From assembly GCA_964007475.1 (NCBI GenBank), contig OZ023275.1, positions 30,819,619 through 30,883,618 on the forward strand: DNA of 64,000 nucleotides. The letters are read 5' to 3'. Positions 11,634 to 22,900 of this stretch are shown one piece after another. This DNA comes from Hybos culiciformis (taxonomy: Eukaryota > Arthropoda > Insecta > Diptera > Hybotidae). The notes under the pieces are model-generated. The model ran no database searches. It was not told the origin of the DNA and worked only from the letters and a program-made list of their open reading frames with translations. Numbering within the stretch: the stretch's first letter is position 1; every line of letters begins with the position of its first letter. The position numbers and the translations under genes are program-made.

Positions 11634-13094
11634 TTAGAGATCCAATCCAGTTTGTTCATTAATCCAGTCACGGAAATACGATACGTTGGTATAAATATCC
11701 GGATAGGCAGTTGCACAATCGTCTGCACCAAAAGAACAGACACCAACTAATTGACCATCATACAAAGCTGGTCCACCAGAGTCTCCACTGCAAGAGCCAT
11801 AATATTCGTCGCTATCAAGACAAATCAAACCATCATAATATTCATCATTATCAATGCTGACTTCTGATAATGCTGCTACTTCATCTTCACATGATTGTGG
11901 TGATAGAATTGTGATTGTATATGCATTATATTGCAAAATATCCGGCATTGGACCATTGTAGTATTCCAGGGATCCCCATCCGGAAACAATAATGTTACTA
12001 CCTGCTGGTATTTCATTTCGAGCAATTTTAATGGGTTTAATAGTTTCTGTAAATACCAATTGCTCCATTAATTCCAGTAAAGCAATATCACGCTCATTAT
12101 GGGCAATTATTTGTTTAATATTAACAGTAGTACCACCACTTTTTAATGAAATTGTGCCCGCCACCACTTTATACGAAACCCTCGTTTCTCTGAATGTAAA
12201 AAAAAAATTATTCATTTAGCTAAAATTTTACTAGAGTTACGCATTTAAACAAATAAAAAATTGGTGATAAGCGTGAAAAAAACAACACAAACACTGAATT
12301 CAAATGGAAAAATTGACACAAATTCCAGTCCGAGGTGGGAATTGAACCCACGACCGAACACGCCGTTGGATAAGGGCAATACCACTACAATATGACGGCC
12401 GACAAAAAAAAAACGTGTCATCCGTCTTCGCAATATTTCTAGTTTTACAACTGAGTAGAAAAAACTATACATACATTTAGGTCTCTTTCTATAATTCAAG
12501 CAAAAACATTTTTAGTCCTATTTTATTCCTTAATTTTTAAAAGTAAATAAATTAAAATTCTGGCTTAAAAGTTTTATATTTTTAAACTTTCAAAAAGTTG
12601 CAACAGATTTCAACGAATTTTATTACCGTCATATCTAGTCCCAAATGTGGTTCAAGAATTCTGAAAATGGATTTCGTTGAAAATTAGTTTCTATATGAGT
12701 AATTGTATAATTACTGTATGTTTATTGAAACATTGACCACAAACTCGAAGTGAATCTGAAATTGGATTTAGGTAAGAATTGACATGAGGTGAACAAATCA
12801 CCAAAAAAATGTTTCGAAAACGGACTACGATCTTCATTTATGAAGTGCTATGAAGTACTAATTTTTTTTTGTTTCCACTCACACGATACAATGTTTGGCA
12901 GTGACCACCCATTTATCTGAGATAATTGAACCACCACAAACATGTCGACAATATACTATAAAACAAGCTCGTATAGAAATCTGGTGTGGAAATTGTCCTT
13001 CTTTAGCATCAGTTCCATTAACAATTCTTTCAATTTCATGTGACCATGCTGATACCACAAACAAATGTAATATTGCGAATTGTATAAAAATCAT
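11634..13094 (-). CDS. Secreted S1 serine protease, brachyurin/chymotrypsin-like
   Basis: Two exons: 13094-12883 and 12189-11634, joined at codon phase 2 (donor GTGAGT at 12882, acceptor TTCAG ending at 12190), giving 255 residues. A signal peptide (about 1-18) and short propeptide lead to the activation site R23-IVNG. The catalytic triad is complete: His68 (TAKHC, with Lys replacing the usual Ala), Asp105 (ERDIALLEL) and Ser208 (GSCSGDSGGP). The position equivalent to chymotrypsin 189 is Gly202, and the position equivalent to 226 is Asp235 (YPDIYTNV). This Gly189/Asp226 arrangement is known from crab collagenase and some insect brachyurins and suggests broad specificity. An insertion with two Cys (ACFIVYC) precedes HVCGG. 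The enzyme should act extracellularly, probably in the gut lumen (inferred). A diverged copy of its first exon lies at 2170-2372. Confidence 0.88.
12240..12403 (-). mobile_element. tRNA-derived SINE inside the protease intron
   Basis: Read on the minus strand from 12403, the sequence has a pol III A-box-like stretch (TTGTAGTGGTA) and, about 40 bases on, a B box (GGGTTCAATTCCC, 12338-12350) in a tRNA-like head of about 75 bases. A non-tRNA body of about 90 bases follows. The acceptor stem does not pair well, so this is not a working tRNA. The 3' border near 12240 is approximate. Confidence 0.7.
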
Positions 13095-13338
13095 TTTAAT
13101 GGTTTTTTTAATTTTTACTAATAATTATATTTTCCGTAACATTCATTTATATAAGAATTTTTTTTGCTGATTTTTTCGTGATTTATAAATATTAATTATG
13201 AATTATGCAATAATAACGATAAGAGGCTTGCTTAATATTAATTACTTTGATTTGGTAAGATTAGGAATTTATTGTATATGTATATTAGTCGACTATAAAC
13301 TATACTCTCGTAAATGCTGAGTCACGAAAATGAGTTTA
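12623..13338 (-). repeat. Segmental duplication, copy of 1909-2624
   Basis: Partner of the block at 1909-2624. It covers part of the protease intron, the first exon and the promoter. The intron part is also well conserved, which suggests a recent duplication rather than selection on the exon alone. Confidence 0.9.
13144..13324 (-). promoter_or_regulatory. Protease promoter region
   Basis: TATATAAATG on the minus strand (13144-13153) lies 50-60 bases before the ATG, leaving room for a short leader. GATAAG (13218-13223) and TGAGTCA (13318-13324) lie upstream, at the same relative places as in the 2.4-kb copy. Confidence 0.45.
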
Positions 13339-13496
13339 AAGTTATCTCCAAGCTTCTCGAGATCTTTGGATCTATCAATCAAATGCTTAACTTTTCCTCA
13401 AAAAAAAGGTTCATAGAGATTAAGCTATAAATATTATAAGTTAAAATGCTCAATATTTCACAATTTCAAGAACCCAATGCCGCTGTACTCACAATC

Positions 13497-13705
13497 CATT
13501 TTGCAAGAAATCAATTTTCGTTCAAGAGTTTAATAGAAAATGTTTTAAATATACTTTCTCTCATTATATTAAATAAAATGGTTAAAAATCAATTAAATAT
13601 ACATCGTATATAGTGTCCAATACAAACGACTTTGTTTGAATTCTTTATTTTCATTTATAAAAAAAAAAAAGGATAATAACATCCTTTTTGTAGTAAAATT
13701 CATTC
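13497..13705. repeat. Duplicated segment with the empty hAT site
   Basis: Matches 9509-9624 joined to 10315-10412. The single GTATATAG at 13606-13613 is the unfilled target of the hAT element at 9625. Confidence 0.9.
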
Positions 13706-15829
13706 GACCATCAAAAATATTTAACGTTCGCATTAAGCTTACGCTTCATATGTCACAAAATTTATATAAACTTTGTGCCCTGGTTTTTTTTTTTTATTTC
13801 TGTATACAGATAAATGTTATTATTATTCAAAATATCATTACTTACTACCCAAAAATATGCATACGACTACCAAAATTGAATACTATATCGATAGACTTCA
13901 ATGAATAAATTTGAAAATAAATTCAATAGAAAATTTAATTTTTATTATCATTTTTTTGCTTTTTTTAAGTTTTTTTTTTTTTTTTTTGGATATTACCTTA
14001 TTCTGGACAAAATTTTATTAATACCCATGTATTTTTTTTTATATTTTGTACAATTTCCACCTTCCAAGCAAAGGAAAAATATTCAGTTGTGAATTTTTAA
14101 AATTACAGAAAATCAAATTTATATCAAATGATTATAAAATTAAAAAAAAAATAGAAATACACTCTTTATGAAAATTGACCAAAAATATATAATAAAAAAA
14201 AACTATTTATTTTAAGGACGGCTCTAAGAAAAAAAAATCTTATTTTTGATAAAATTTAGTGTATTGGCAATTTTAATTTCCTCATTAAGACTGATTTTTG
14301 TGAAGAGATTTTTTTTAGAACATTGAAAATCGATTAATATTTAAATATTTATATTAGTCATATCTTTAAATAACCACATATATTGAATGTTAAATATTTA
14401 AAGAGTTATAGCTAGTTATTTTAGTTATAACAGAAATTAATCGCTTACCATTTAATATGTATTGTAAAATCTGGAAATAAAAAAAAAAGTAGAGAATGCT
14501 TAAAATTGGATTTAAATTGTAGGATCTAAAATTAATTTAAAAAAAAAAATAAATTTACTACTAAAAAGGCACTGAAATCAGTAAATTAAAACAAAAAAAA
14601 ATAAAATAAGTTAAAAGAAAAATCATGACCGAATCTAGTGAATTTAACTTCTTTTTATAATTTAAAACTGAATGAGGCATAATACAATATATATGATGTA
14701 TCTCATTCAAACATTTTTTACATATCTTTTAAATTTTTAAAAAAAGTTTCGTTATAATGCATACTTGAAGCATTTTCAACTTACGAGTTGGTTTGATTAA
14801 AAATTTTTTTTTTTTTCTTTTTCAAGTCTAAAATTTATAAGAATTGCCATTAATGTATAAAATAATAAGTGGAAATCAAAATATAACAAAATAAGTGAAA
14901 ATTTCAACAATGGTTTGAAATGCCTACACAACTCATGTCCCATAAGAACTTACTCTTCGTTGAAAAATACTCTAACTCTATAAATATGCCGAAACGAATT
15001 TTCTAGAAATTAGAAAATAGCAACGTCATTGTGAAACATAATATCATATTTCATTTCAATTTCCATACCAAGCCCCATGTAACAATAAAACGAACTGAAA
15101 TATTCCAGAATTTAACGATAATGACTTTGGTAGGAACCGTATATTAAATTCTAATATATTCAATTCTATTGCGCATATGTCTCAGTCATGAATTTTAAAA
15201 TTCGAAATAGATTTTATTTTTTTATTATGGGGTTAGACCATATTAAAATTTATGTAAAACCAAATGATGATGATCCTGTAAAGTATATTATGGGAAAAAT
15301 CATTTATGGATTAATGTTATTATGTTTTGATGATATGTATTAGAGTCCTTTTTCCAATATTATACGTAAATTTCGTATTTTTATTTATGGTATTCAATTT
15401 ATTTAACAAAAAAAAAAATTTTACATGCATATTTAGACACACATAACAATATAACAAAGGTATAACATTTATACCTACATACATAATTTTTTGTGTGTAC
15501 AAATTTTAATTTAAGGCGAGTCAGATCAGAATTTATTAAAAAAATATATATATATTTATACTGAGCACATATAAAAATAAATTATCTGTAATTAAATTAA
15601 TTAATTTTGTTTTAATTTTTGGTTTACAGTGGTTTTCATTATTGCATTTTACCCGTATATTATTAAAAGGAAAAAGAAATTTAGTACCGAAATTTTCTAT
15701 TCATTTTAGAAATTTTATAGTAGGTATAAATGAAGCCTCAATTGAAATTCTTTTATTTTGTTTTCCTTTTTTCAATTACAGAACTAACTAAAAGCTAGAT
15801 TTTTTGTTACCTTAATTTCGAATTTCGCT
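13706..15829. other. AT-rich intergenic DNA, nothing recognised
   Basis: Short chance frames and T runs only (e.g. 13960-13990). No exon, RNA gene or repeat border seen. Confidence 0.6.
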
Positions 15830-17397
15830 GACTAAAGGCTTTTATCAGACCCACCCAGAAAGGTAATGCTAGAAATGATGTCTCTAATTACCGCCATTCG
15901 CAAAGCTTTCCTCAATCCCAAAACTGTTTGAACTCATAATCTTTGACGAAATTTATTCTCATTGCGCAATATTTCTTTGTTGATAACCAACACGGTTTTA
16001 TAAAACACAAATCGACCACAACAAACTTAGTTGGATGTACTTCCAAATTTCTAGCTAACATGGCGGAAGGTTTTCAAACAGAGTCGTCTATACTGACTTA
16101 AGTAAAGCTTTTGACATCTTACCACATAGCGTAATTCTTCTTAAAATGAAAGCTTATGGCTTCCCTGAATATTTTCTCAACTGTATACAGTCTTACCTGT
16201 CGGGAAGAAGTTACAATGTCACTTTCAGAGTCGTTACATCATCCCCGATTTCAGCAAACTCCGGAGTTCCCCGAGGTCACTTAGGCCTTTTTATCATTTC
16301 TGTAAATGACGTCATTTCCGTTCTAAACCATTGTGACGTGCAGATATATGCAGATGATATGAAATTTTTCAAAAAAATTGTTACTGAATCTGACAGCTCT
16401 CTGCTTCAACATGGCATTGACAACTTGTATAATTGGTTTCATGTTAATAATCTTAAGCTTAATATTGGCAAATGCCAATTTGTGACTTATTCCCGTCGAG
16501 TAAACAGAATTCAAACATCTTATTCTTTTAACAACGAACCTTTGGAAAGAGTTGAATCAATTAAAGATCTCGGCATTTACTTTGATGAAAAACTTTCTTT
16601 TAAAAATCATTACACCTACATCATAAACAAGGCCAATTCAATGTTGGGTTTCGTTAAACTATTGTCCAAAGATTTTCCAGATCCCTATACTTTAAAAGCG
16701 CTTTTTATAACTTTCGTCCGACCCAATCTGGAATATGCCAGCCAAATCTGGTATCCGTTCTATCAAGTTCACATTGATAGAATTGAATCCATTCAGAAAA
16801 ATTTTCTGAGATTTGCTTTACGCAACTTACCTTGGTCTGACCCACTTGTTCTTCCATCTTATCACAATAGACTTAATTTGATTAATTTGACTTCATTGGA
16901 AAAAAGGCGAGAGGTGGCTGATCTCATTTTCCTAATTGAAATTATTAACAATAATATAGTATCCAAATATATTTCCAATTACATTAATTTTACTACTAAT
17001 TTTAGATTGCGCTCCCCAAATCTCTTTGTTACTTTTCTCCATAGAACTAAGTAATTATTGTAAATTTGAACCTGTCAATCGAATGTTGATTTTGGGTAAT
17101 AGATACAAAGATTTGATTGACCTTTTCTTATCAAAACATATTCAAAAAACTCGATTATTTAACCATATTGACTTTCGCTAAAAATATTTTATTTCTTATG
17201 AATATAATTATGTTATGTAATTTAATTCTTGCTAAGATGATCATTTTTTGTTTTTGAGTATAATAAATAATAAATAATTAATTATGTAAGTAAATTTTTG
17301 CTTAGATATTGTATATTTTTTGTAAACTGTAGATTTAAGCTTTTTTGTAAAGTATTTGTATTAAGCAGATATGAAATAAATAAATAAATAAATAAAT
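15830..17397 (+). mobile_element. 5'-truncated non-LTR retrotransposon (Jockey/BS-like)
   Basis: The 3' part of a LINE: decayed N-side of reverse transcriptase (NDVSNYR near 15880, QHGFIKHKSTT near 16000), a better-preserved RT and C-terminal region, an AT-rich 3' UTR (17182-17370) and a tail of repeated AAAT units ending near 17397. Truncation at the 5' end is normal for target-primed insertion. The tail abuts a 94-base sequence that also occurs at 19841-19935. Confidence 0.85.
15880..17181 (+). pseudogene. Reverse transcriptase fragment of the non-LTR element
   Basis: The clearest frame is 16146-17054 (about 300 codons). It carries LSGRSYNV, SGVPRGHLG, the catalytic YADD box (QIYADDMKFF near 16345) and the C-terminal thumb region (LGIYFDEKLSF, LEYASQIWYP). 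Upstream, a frame with SSILTDLSKAFDILPHS holds the other catalytic Asp but is offset. Downstream, the end of the protein (PVNRMLILGNRYKDLIDLFL) continues in a different frame to a stop near 17181. At least two frameshifts make it non-functional. The usual GVPQGS..GP is altered to GVPRGHLG. Confidence 0.85.
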
Positions 17398-17491
17398 AAA
17401 ATATAATGACATGTTGGTTGTCACCGCAGAAACAGAGAAATTTTGATTCCCCCTAAATACGTTTTATAAATGTATTATTAAAATAAATATT
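17398..17491 (+). repeat. Direct repeat, copy of 19841-19935
   Basis: About 94 bases starting AAAATATAATGACATG and including GATTCCCCCTAAATACG are repeated with about six changes at 19841-19935. The two copies bracket the first secreted-peptide locus. Confidence 0.85.
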
Positions 17492-17694
17492 TGAAATTAA
17501 AATGAAATTGAAGCAACTAAAAAATTGGAATCCAAAGGGGATTTAATTGGTATATTATGTTAAAATATTATTCTAACATATTGGCACTACGTTTTTGTTG
17601 TAGATATTCGATTGATCATCTCCATGCCACCTTGATTTTTAATCCTTCGTTTTTAGTTCGTTTTACGAAAAAACGGACTATTAGTTTTCACTAA

Positions 17695-17989
17695 ATGACT
17701 GACCTACACTATATGCTTATAGTTATAGTTATAACTAATGATTCTTTGATTGCCAAAATTTCGACAATCTCTTTAATTTTCACCTCAGCTGAGATTCGGG
17801 ACCTTTTTGTCGGGGGTCTACATAATTTTTACAAAAAAATTATATGTTTTAAATTATTTCGAAGTTTTATGATTTTTCGGAGAAAATTAGTATGTTGGTT
17901 AGATAGTCTTACATTAGACGAAGTGAAAAATTGCTATATTTCTATATGGTATTTTTATTATGACATTGAAGGAACTCAAAAGAGCCTCT
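17695..17989 (+). pseudogene. F-box-like reading frame, frameshifted copy
   Basis: Encodes SLIAKISTISLIFTSAEIRD, then FRRKLVCWLDSLTLDEVKNC, as in the longer frame at 26227-26562. After about 17935 small indels shift the frame and it ends early. The likeness to an F-box (hydrophobic spacing, IRDL.., then RKLV.CLD-like) is by eye only. Confidence 0.35.
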
Positions 17990-18637
17990 GATTGCTACCA
18001 AGATTTTGATGAACTTAAATGGTAATGTCGAAAACAGGTCACATATACTTTAGTTATGAGGTAGCTGTTGCTCTGTATATTTTAGTTATTTATTTTCTTG
18101 ATCTATTTGTGGCATTCTAATTTTGACGGTTCATAATCAAATCATCATCATTCTAATTAATTTATCAATGATCAATAATCTAACAACGCATGAATATAAA
18201 AAAAAAAATATTGTTGATTTTTTGTTTTATTGTTATGATGATACCAATCGTTTTGTTTGTTTTTAAAACTTGATTATATCAATAATATAAGAAAAAAAAT
18301 TAAAAATAAACAACAAACAATTCAAAGTTTTTATTTAAAAATATAACATATTTAATGGTATTATTATTATAAATTTTATAATTAATTAAAATTAAAAAAA
18401 TTAATTAATTTGAAACAAAAAATAATATACCTATATTAAAATATTTTTAACACGATTTTAATAATTAAAAAAAAACATATTTCATTTCTTGAAGACCAGA
18501 AACTAAAAATTTAATTTCACTAAAATTTTAATTTTTAATTACTTTATTAGTGCCAAACTTTTTATTCCTCTAAAATTTATTAATTTGAAAGTGAAAACTT
18601 TTTTTTCTTTAAGAAAAATGTTAATTTTTATTTTATA

Positions 18638-18699
18638 ATGGAAAGAAATGTTCAAAGTTGCGATGAAATTAAAATAAAAATTCCTAAAATCATCTTAAG
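18638..18699 (+). other. Candidate upstream exon of the secreted-peptide locus
   Basis: ATG at 18638 opens 20 complete codons (MERNVQSCDEIKIKIPKIIL) plus two bases ending at a strong donor, AAG/GTGAGT (18700). A possible acceptor (GGTTAG, ending 19177) precedes the peptide exon, and this splice keeps the frame into its ATG. The same exon and signals are present at 27202-27263. It could be a leader exon or an alternative N-terminus that would bury the signal peptide. No transcript evidence. Confidence 0.35.
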
Positions 18700-19184
18700 G
18701 TGAGTAGATCTATTTTTCTAACACAATAGGTATATGAAAAAAATATCTAAGTTTAGAGGTATGTAGAATTCCTAAACATTTAATAAGAGATAATTTTGAA
18801 AAAGGAAATAAATAATTTTATAGGTTAAAGAAATTACATTTAATTATTTTTAAGTTCAGGTTTTTTTTTCGTTTAATGATATAGATGTGTCCCGAATTTA
18901 ATTTTTATTTTAAATTAAATTTAATCTTATCGAATTCATTTTCACACAATTTTTAATGTTTCTAATAACAATAATAACAAAAATTTGAATTTACATTTCA
19001 TGTGATGTTACAATAGAGAATTACGCGTAGATGAATATTAATACAAAAATTAAATAATTTAATTATTTTTAATTAAAAAAAATAAAGCGTTGATATATTT
19101 GGAACATTTAACTTTTTTTTTAATATAAAATGAAATCAAAATCTCATGTAAAGTTAATTTGAAAAAATATTGGTTAGAGAAAAC

Positions 19185-19421
19185 ATGAAGTGTTTATTTG
19201 TTTTAAATATTATTTTTGTCACATTTTTGTTTGGAATGTGTATTTTTGGCAATACTGAAGCTAAACCAGGGAAATTTGATATTACTGATAATCCAGAATT
19301 GAGAAAAGCAATGGAAAAGATGGAGGAAATAGTGTTTAGCTCTCGAGGTACAATGGAAAGAGGAGCGATTGTTATGGACAAGATTACGAGATATGTTGAA
19401 AAAAAAATTATTGTGGGATAA
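19185..19421 (+). CDS. Small secreted peptide, 78 residues, unknown family
   Basis: The ATG at 19185 starts a classic signal peptide: Lys2, a hydrophobic stretch to about residue 21, and a probable cleavage after TEA (residue 26). The mature part is about 52 residues, KPGKFDITDNPEL followed by a charged segment likely to be helical (RKAMEKMEEI), then SSRGTMERGAIVMDKITRYVEKKIIVG. It has no Cys after the signal peptide, no transmembrane segment and no domain I recognise. An in-frame TTG upstream is not used as start, since ATG with the signal peptide is better. Copy 2 (27749-27922) shares the signal peptide and first 14 mature residues but has another C-terminus; copy 3 (32.95 kb) is dead. A lineage-specific secreted factor is the simplest view; role unknown. 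Confidence 0.6.
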   Translation: MKCLFVLNIIFVTFLFGMCIFGNTEAKPGKFDITDNPELRKAMEKMEEIVFSSRGTMERGAIVMDKITRYVEKKIIVG

Positions 19422-19840
19422 AAATAATTATGGAAATATCATTATAAATAATAAAAATATAAATATTAATAATTTTATTTGATTGATTTTATTTTAAAAT
19501 AGTTGAAATGTTTGGAATCTAACCTATGAAAACAATTAGTTTGAAACAATGTAAGAGAAAAGTTCTTTCTTTAGAGTTAATGATGATTTTTAGGTTGTAG
19601 TCGACTATCGCATTGTTGAAACTATAATTTTAACATGTCAACTTATTAGATTATTAGACTTTCATTATAAATTGAAAAATTTTAACTCAACTCCCCACTG
19701 AAGTTTCTGGTTGTTTCGATACTATGCTTCAGTTATTGATTGGATTGTGTTTTAAAAAATACTATTTTCAGAATCCTCAAAAAAATTAAAGTTTCACCCA
19801 TATGTAATAATAATAATTCATTAATTAATAATTCATGATT

Positions 19841-19935
19841 AAAATATAATGACATGCTGGTTGTCATCGTAGAAAGAGAAAAATTTTGATTCCCCCTAAA
19901 TACGTTTTATAAATGTATTATTAAAATGAATATTT
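19841..19935 (+). repeat. Direct repeat, copy of 17398-17491
   Basis: Second copy of the 94-base sequence described at 17398. It lies just past the end of duplication copy 1. Confidence 0.85.
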
Positions 19936-22900
19936 TCAGCCAATAAACTCCATAGAATAGAAATAATGTATAATAGTAAGGAATTTTAAATAGCCCATGT
20001 ATATTGGTATTTTCCCTTCATAGTATAGTTATTATATTCCTTCTTTATAGAAAAAAAAAAGTTATATAAAATCGCATAGTTACAAATAAAATCAAAATAT
20101 TAAAATATTCTACAAATGCAAATTTAAAAAAATCCGTCATAACAATTTCCTTGTGACATGCTGCTATACTATTCAACAATATTGCATATGACGCAACACG
20201 TTTACAAGTTAATGTCAATGAATTTGTTAAATCAATAGCATTATTTTTATGTGATATTTATTATTTCTTTCTTCAATGAGAGTATTTTCTATGTTATGGA
20301 ATATTCAAGTGAATTGAAATTGAATTAAAATTGTATTCGAATTTGTTTTCCTTAGATATTGAAATTGATTTTACATAAAATTTTAGCTCGTTTTCCTTAA
20401 AGAAATGAAAAACGTACTATATAATGTTTTAATTGAATATCCATTCGTTCGTTACTAAAATCATTTTATTTATTAAAATGTCAAATCAATTTCTATTATT
20501 TGCATTCCAAACTGTGCGCAAACTTCTTCACTTTGACGTCAGTTAAAGGATGTGATTGTACGATTCCATGTTTGGAAGTTACAAACTTTCAATCACTCAA
20601 GGATCTATAAGAAATTTTTTAAAAGGTTTAAAGAATTGCAACGAAAATAAGTACGTTGGATACCTATCTTGATTAAAGGTTTGTTTGGAAAATGATTTCG
20701 ATTAGTATATGAGTAGATGTCAATTGAACCAAACAAAAATTTTTAACCGACCGATTGTGACCAAGGTAGGTAAATAAACCAAGGTAAATATATATTTTTT
20801 TTAAATCAAAATACTAAAAAAAGGTCGATACTTCATTTGTCAGACGATGTGCTATATTTTGTTTAAACAATTTTTTCTCAATAAATGTCATAAATTTTTC
20901 AATAGTATTTTTACTGATTTGCTATATATAATTGCTATGTAAATTTAAATAGAATATTATTGGAACTGTATAAAATTTAAATAGTTTTCTATTATAAACT
21001 ACTTTTTAAGCTTTATTAGAGCAGCACCAAACTATCTTAATATTGTAAATTGTAAGACTACGAACAAGAAACATGTTTATTTTAATGTGAAATTTAATAC
21101 TCAAATCTAGCATTAAAGTTAAAGCTTATTTAAGAGAATCTAAAAGAAATAGAAAAAAATTTTAACTTTTCACAGTGTACTGCAGACTTGAAAAATATAT
21201 TTAAAAAAATTTCTTAATATTCTTAACATTATCGTGATACCATAAAATCTATTTTATTATCGGTTGTGAATCTGTCATCACTATATTACAACCACGAAAC
21301 TAATATCTAACAAACAACCACTATGCTCTTTGACAAAAATTATTGTGCATTTTCCATTTACCTTAAAATTTATTTAAAATAATATTATGAAAATATTTTT
21401 GCATTATACCCATTTTAAATAGTTTTTTTTTCACTTAGAAAAATATTATTATTGTTGTTATTACTATTATCCGCTTAAAATTTCAGAATTATCTAAGAAT
21501 TTTTTTAAATTTTCTATTTTTTTTTTACAGAAAATATCTACAATTGTAAAATTCATAAAACAAATGTAACATCACCTGCAACTGAACATATGTAACAAAG
21601 TAATAATAATTCTTTTTTAGAAATAGTGCATTTCCACTCAAAGAATTAAACATCAGAATTAAAGTAATAAACCTATTACNNNNNNNNNNNNNNNNNNNNN
21701 NNNNNNNNNNNNNNNNNNNNNNNNNNNNNNNNNNNNNNNNNNNNNNNNNNNNNNNNNNNNNNNNNNNNNNNNNNNNNNNNNNNNNNNNNNNNNNNNNNNN
21801 NNNNNNNNNNNNNNNNNNNNNNNNNNNNNNNNNNNNNNNNNNNNNNNNNNNNNNNNNNNNNNNNNNNNNNNNNNNNNNNGGTAAGATAGTTCTAGATCAA
21901 AATGTGATAATTTTAATTTAATTTTTTTGATTGGTTCTGAAATATCGTTGAGATTACAGCAAATTAAAAAAACTAATTAAAATATCATTCATAAAATATT
22001 GTTAGCTGTTTTAAATAAATAAATTAGCACTTGTAACAAAAGTTTTATAATGATAATATTTAAAGATAATATTACACATTTTGATATAAAATGTAAATAA
22101 GTAACTCTTATATATTAAATAAATTTATATCATCACTTTATCTTGCTTTTCCAAAAAATACAAGGATTATAATGCTTTTTCCTATATTATTTTTACGAAA
22201 GCAGTCAAGCACTCTCAAAAATTATTACTTTCATTTAAAAAATTTTAAATTATTAACAATTTCATCTTGATCCAGCTAAATTATTAACAACAAAAATATT
22301 AAGTACTAATTTTAATTCCTATTTTCTTAAATTAATATTTGTGTTTCATTTGTTTTTTTGCTGTAAACCTAAACAACCTCTATTTAAGAACATATAAAAA
22401 TTTTAGATAGATTAATAACAAATTTAACATCCCAATCAATAAATTTGATTTGATTCTGTTTAATTTACATTCTAAAGAGAATGAGTGACGATTATTATTA
22501 GAATTTAAATGTCACTTACTCACTGATTGGTTCTTCAACGTAAACATATTTTTTTATAAAAATTGATAGCTTTAAAATAAAGCAAAACATATGTATATAA
22601 TAATATACATTGTTCTAAATAGAGATCTTAAATTTATTCTCGAAACGTCATCATTATTTTTATATTTAAACAAAATTTATTAAATAAATTTATTTTATAA
22701 TATTTTAGGGGATATTTCTGTAAAATACTTGAAATTCATCCATCTTAGTAATATATAAAATTATTTTTAAGTAGATGCAAAATTTATGCAGCAAATATTC
22801 ACATATGTGAATCAAGTGTAAATTTAAAGCAAACTCTTAAGGTGTAAAAAGTTAAGTGGGTTTAATAAAAAAAAATGACTATTATTCTGTTGTAACTTAA

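Larger units (their letters stand above)
17505..19800 (+). repeat. Large duplication, copy 1 (partner 25999-28050)
   Basis: About 2.3 kb that matches 25999-28050, apart from a segment of about 345 bases (19302-19647) missing from copy 2 and small indels. From about 18290 to 19300 the copies look nearly identical; the F-box-like part before it (17690-18060) is clearly more diverged. Confidence 0.9.

Noticed and set aside
12330..12403. tRNA gene on the minus strand
   Set aside because: B box and A-box-like sequence are present but the acceptor arms do not pair and an unrelated body follows; better explained as a SINE.
13636..14092. Two Phe-rich plus-strand frames
   Set aside because: T-run translation in AT-rich DNA, partly inside a duplicated flank where the other copy is not open.
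16323..16514. Minus-strand frame
   Set aside because: Shadow of the non-LTR reverse transcriptase.
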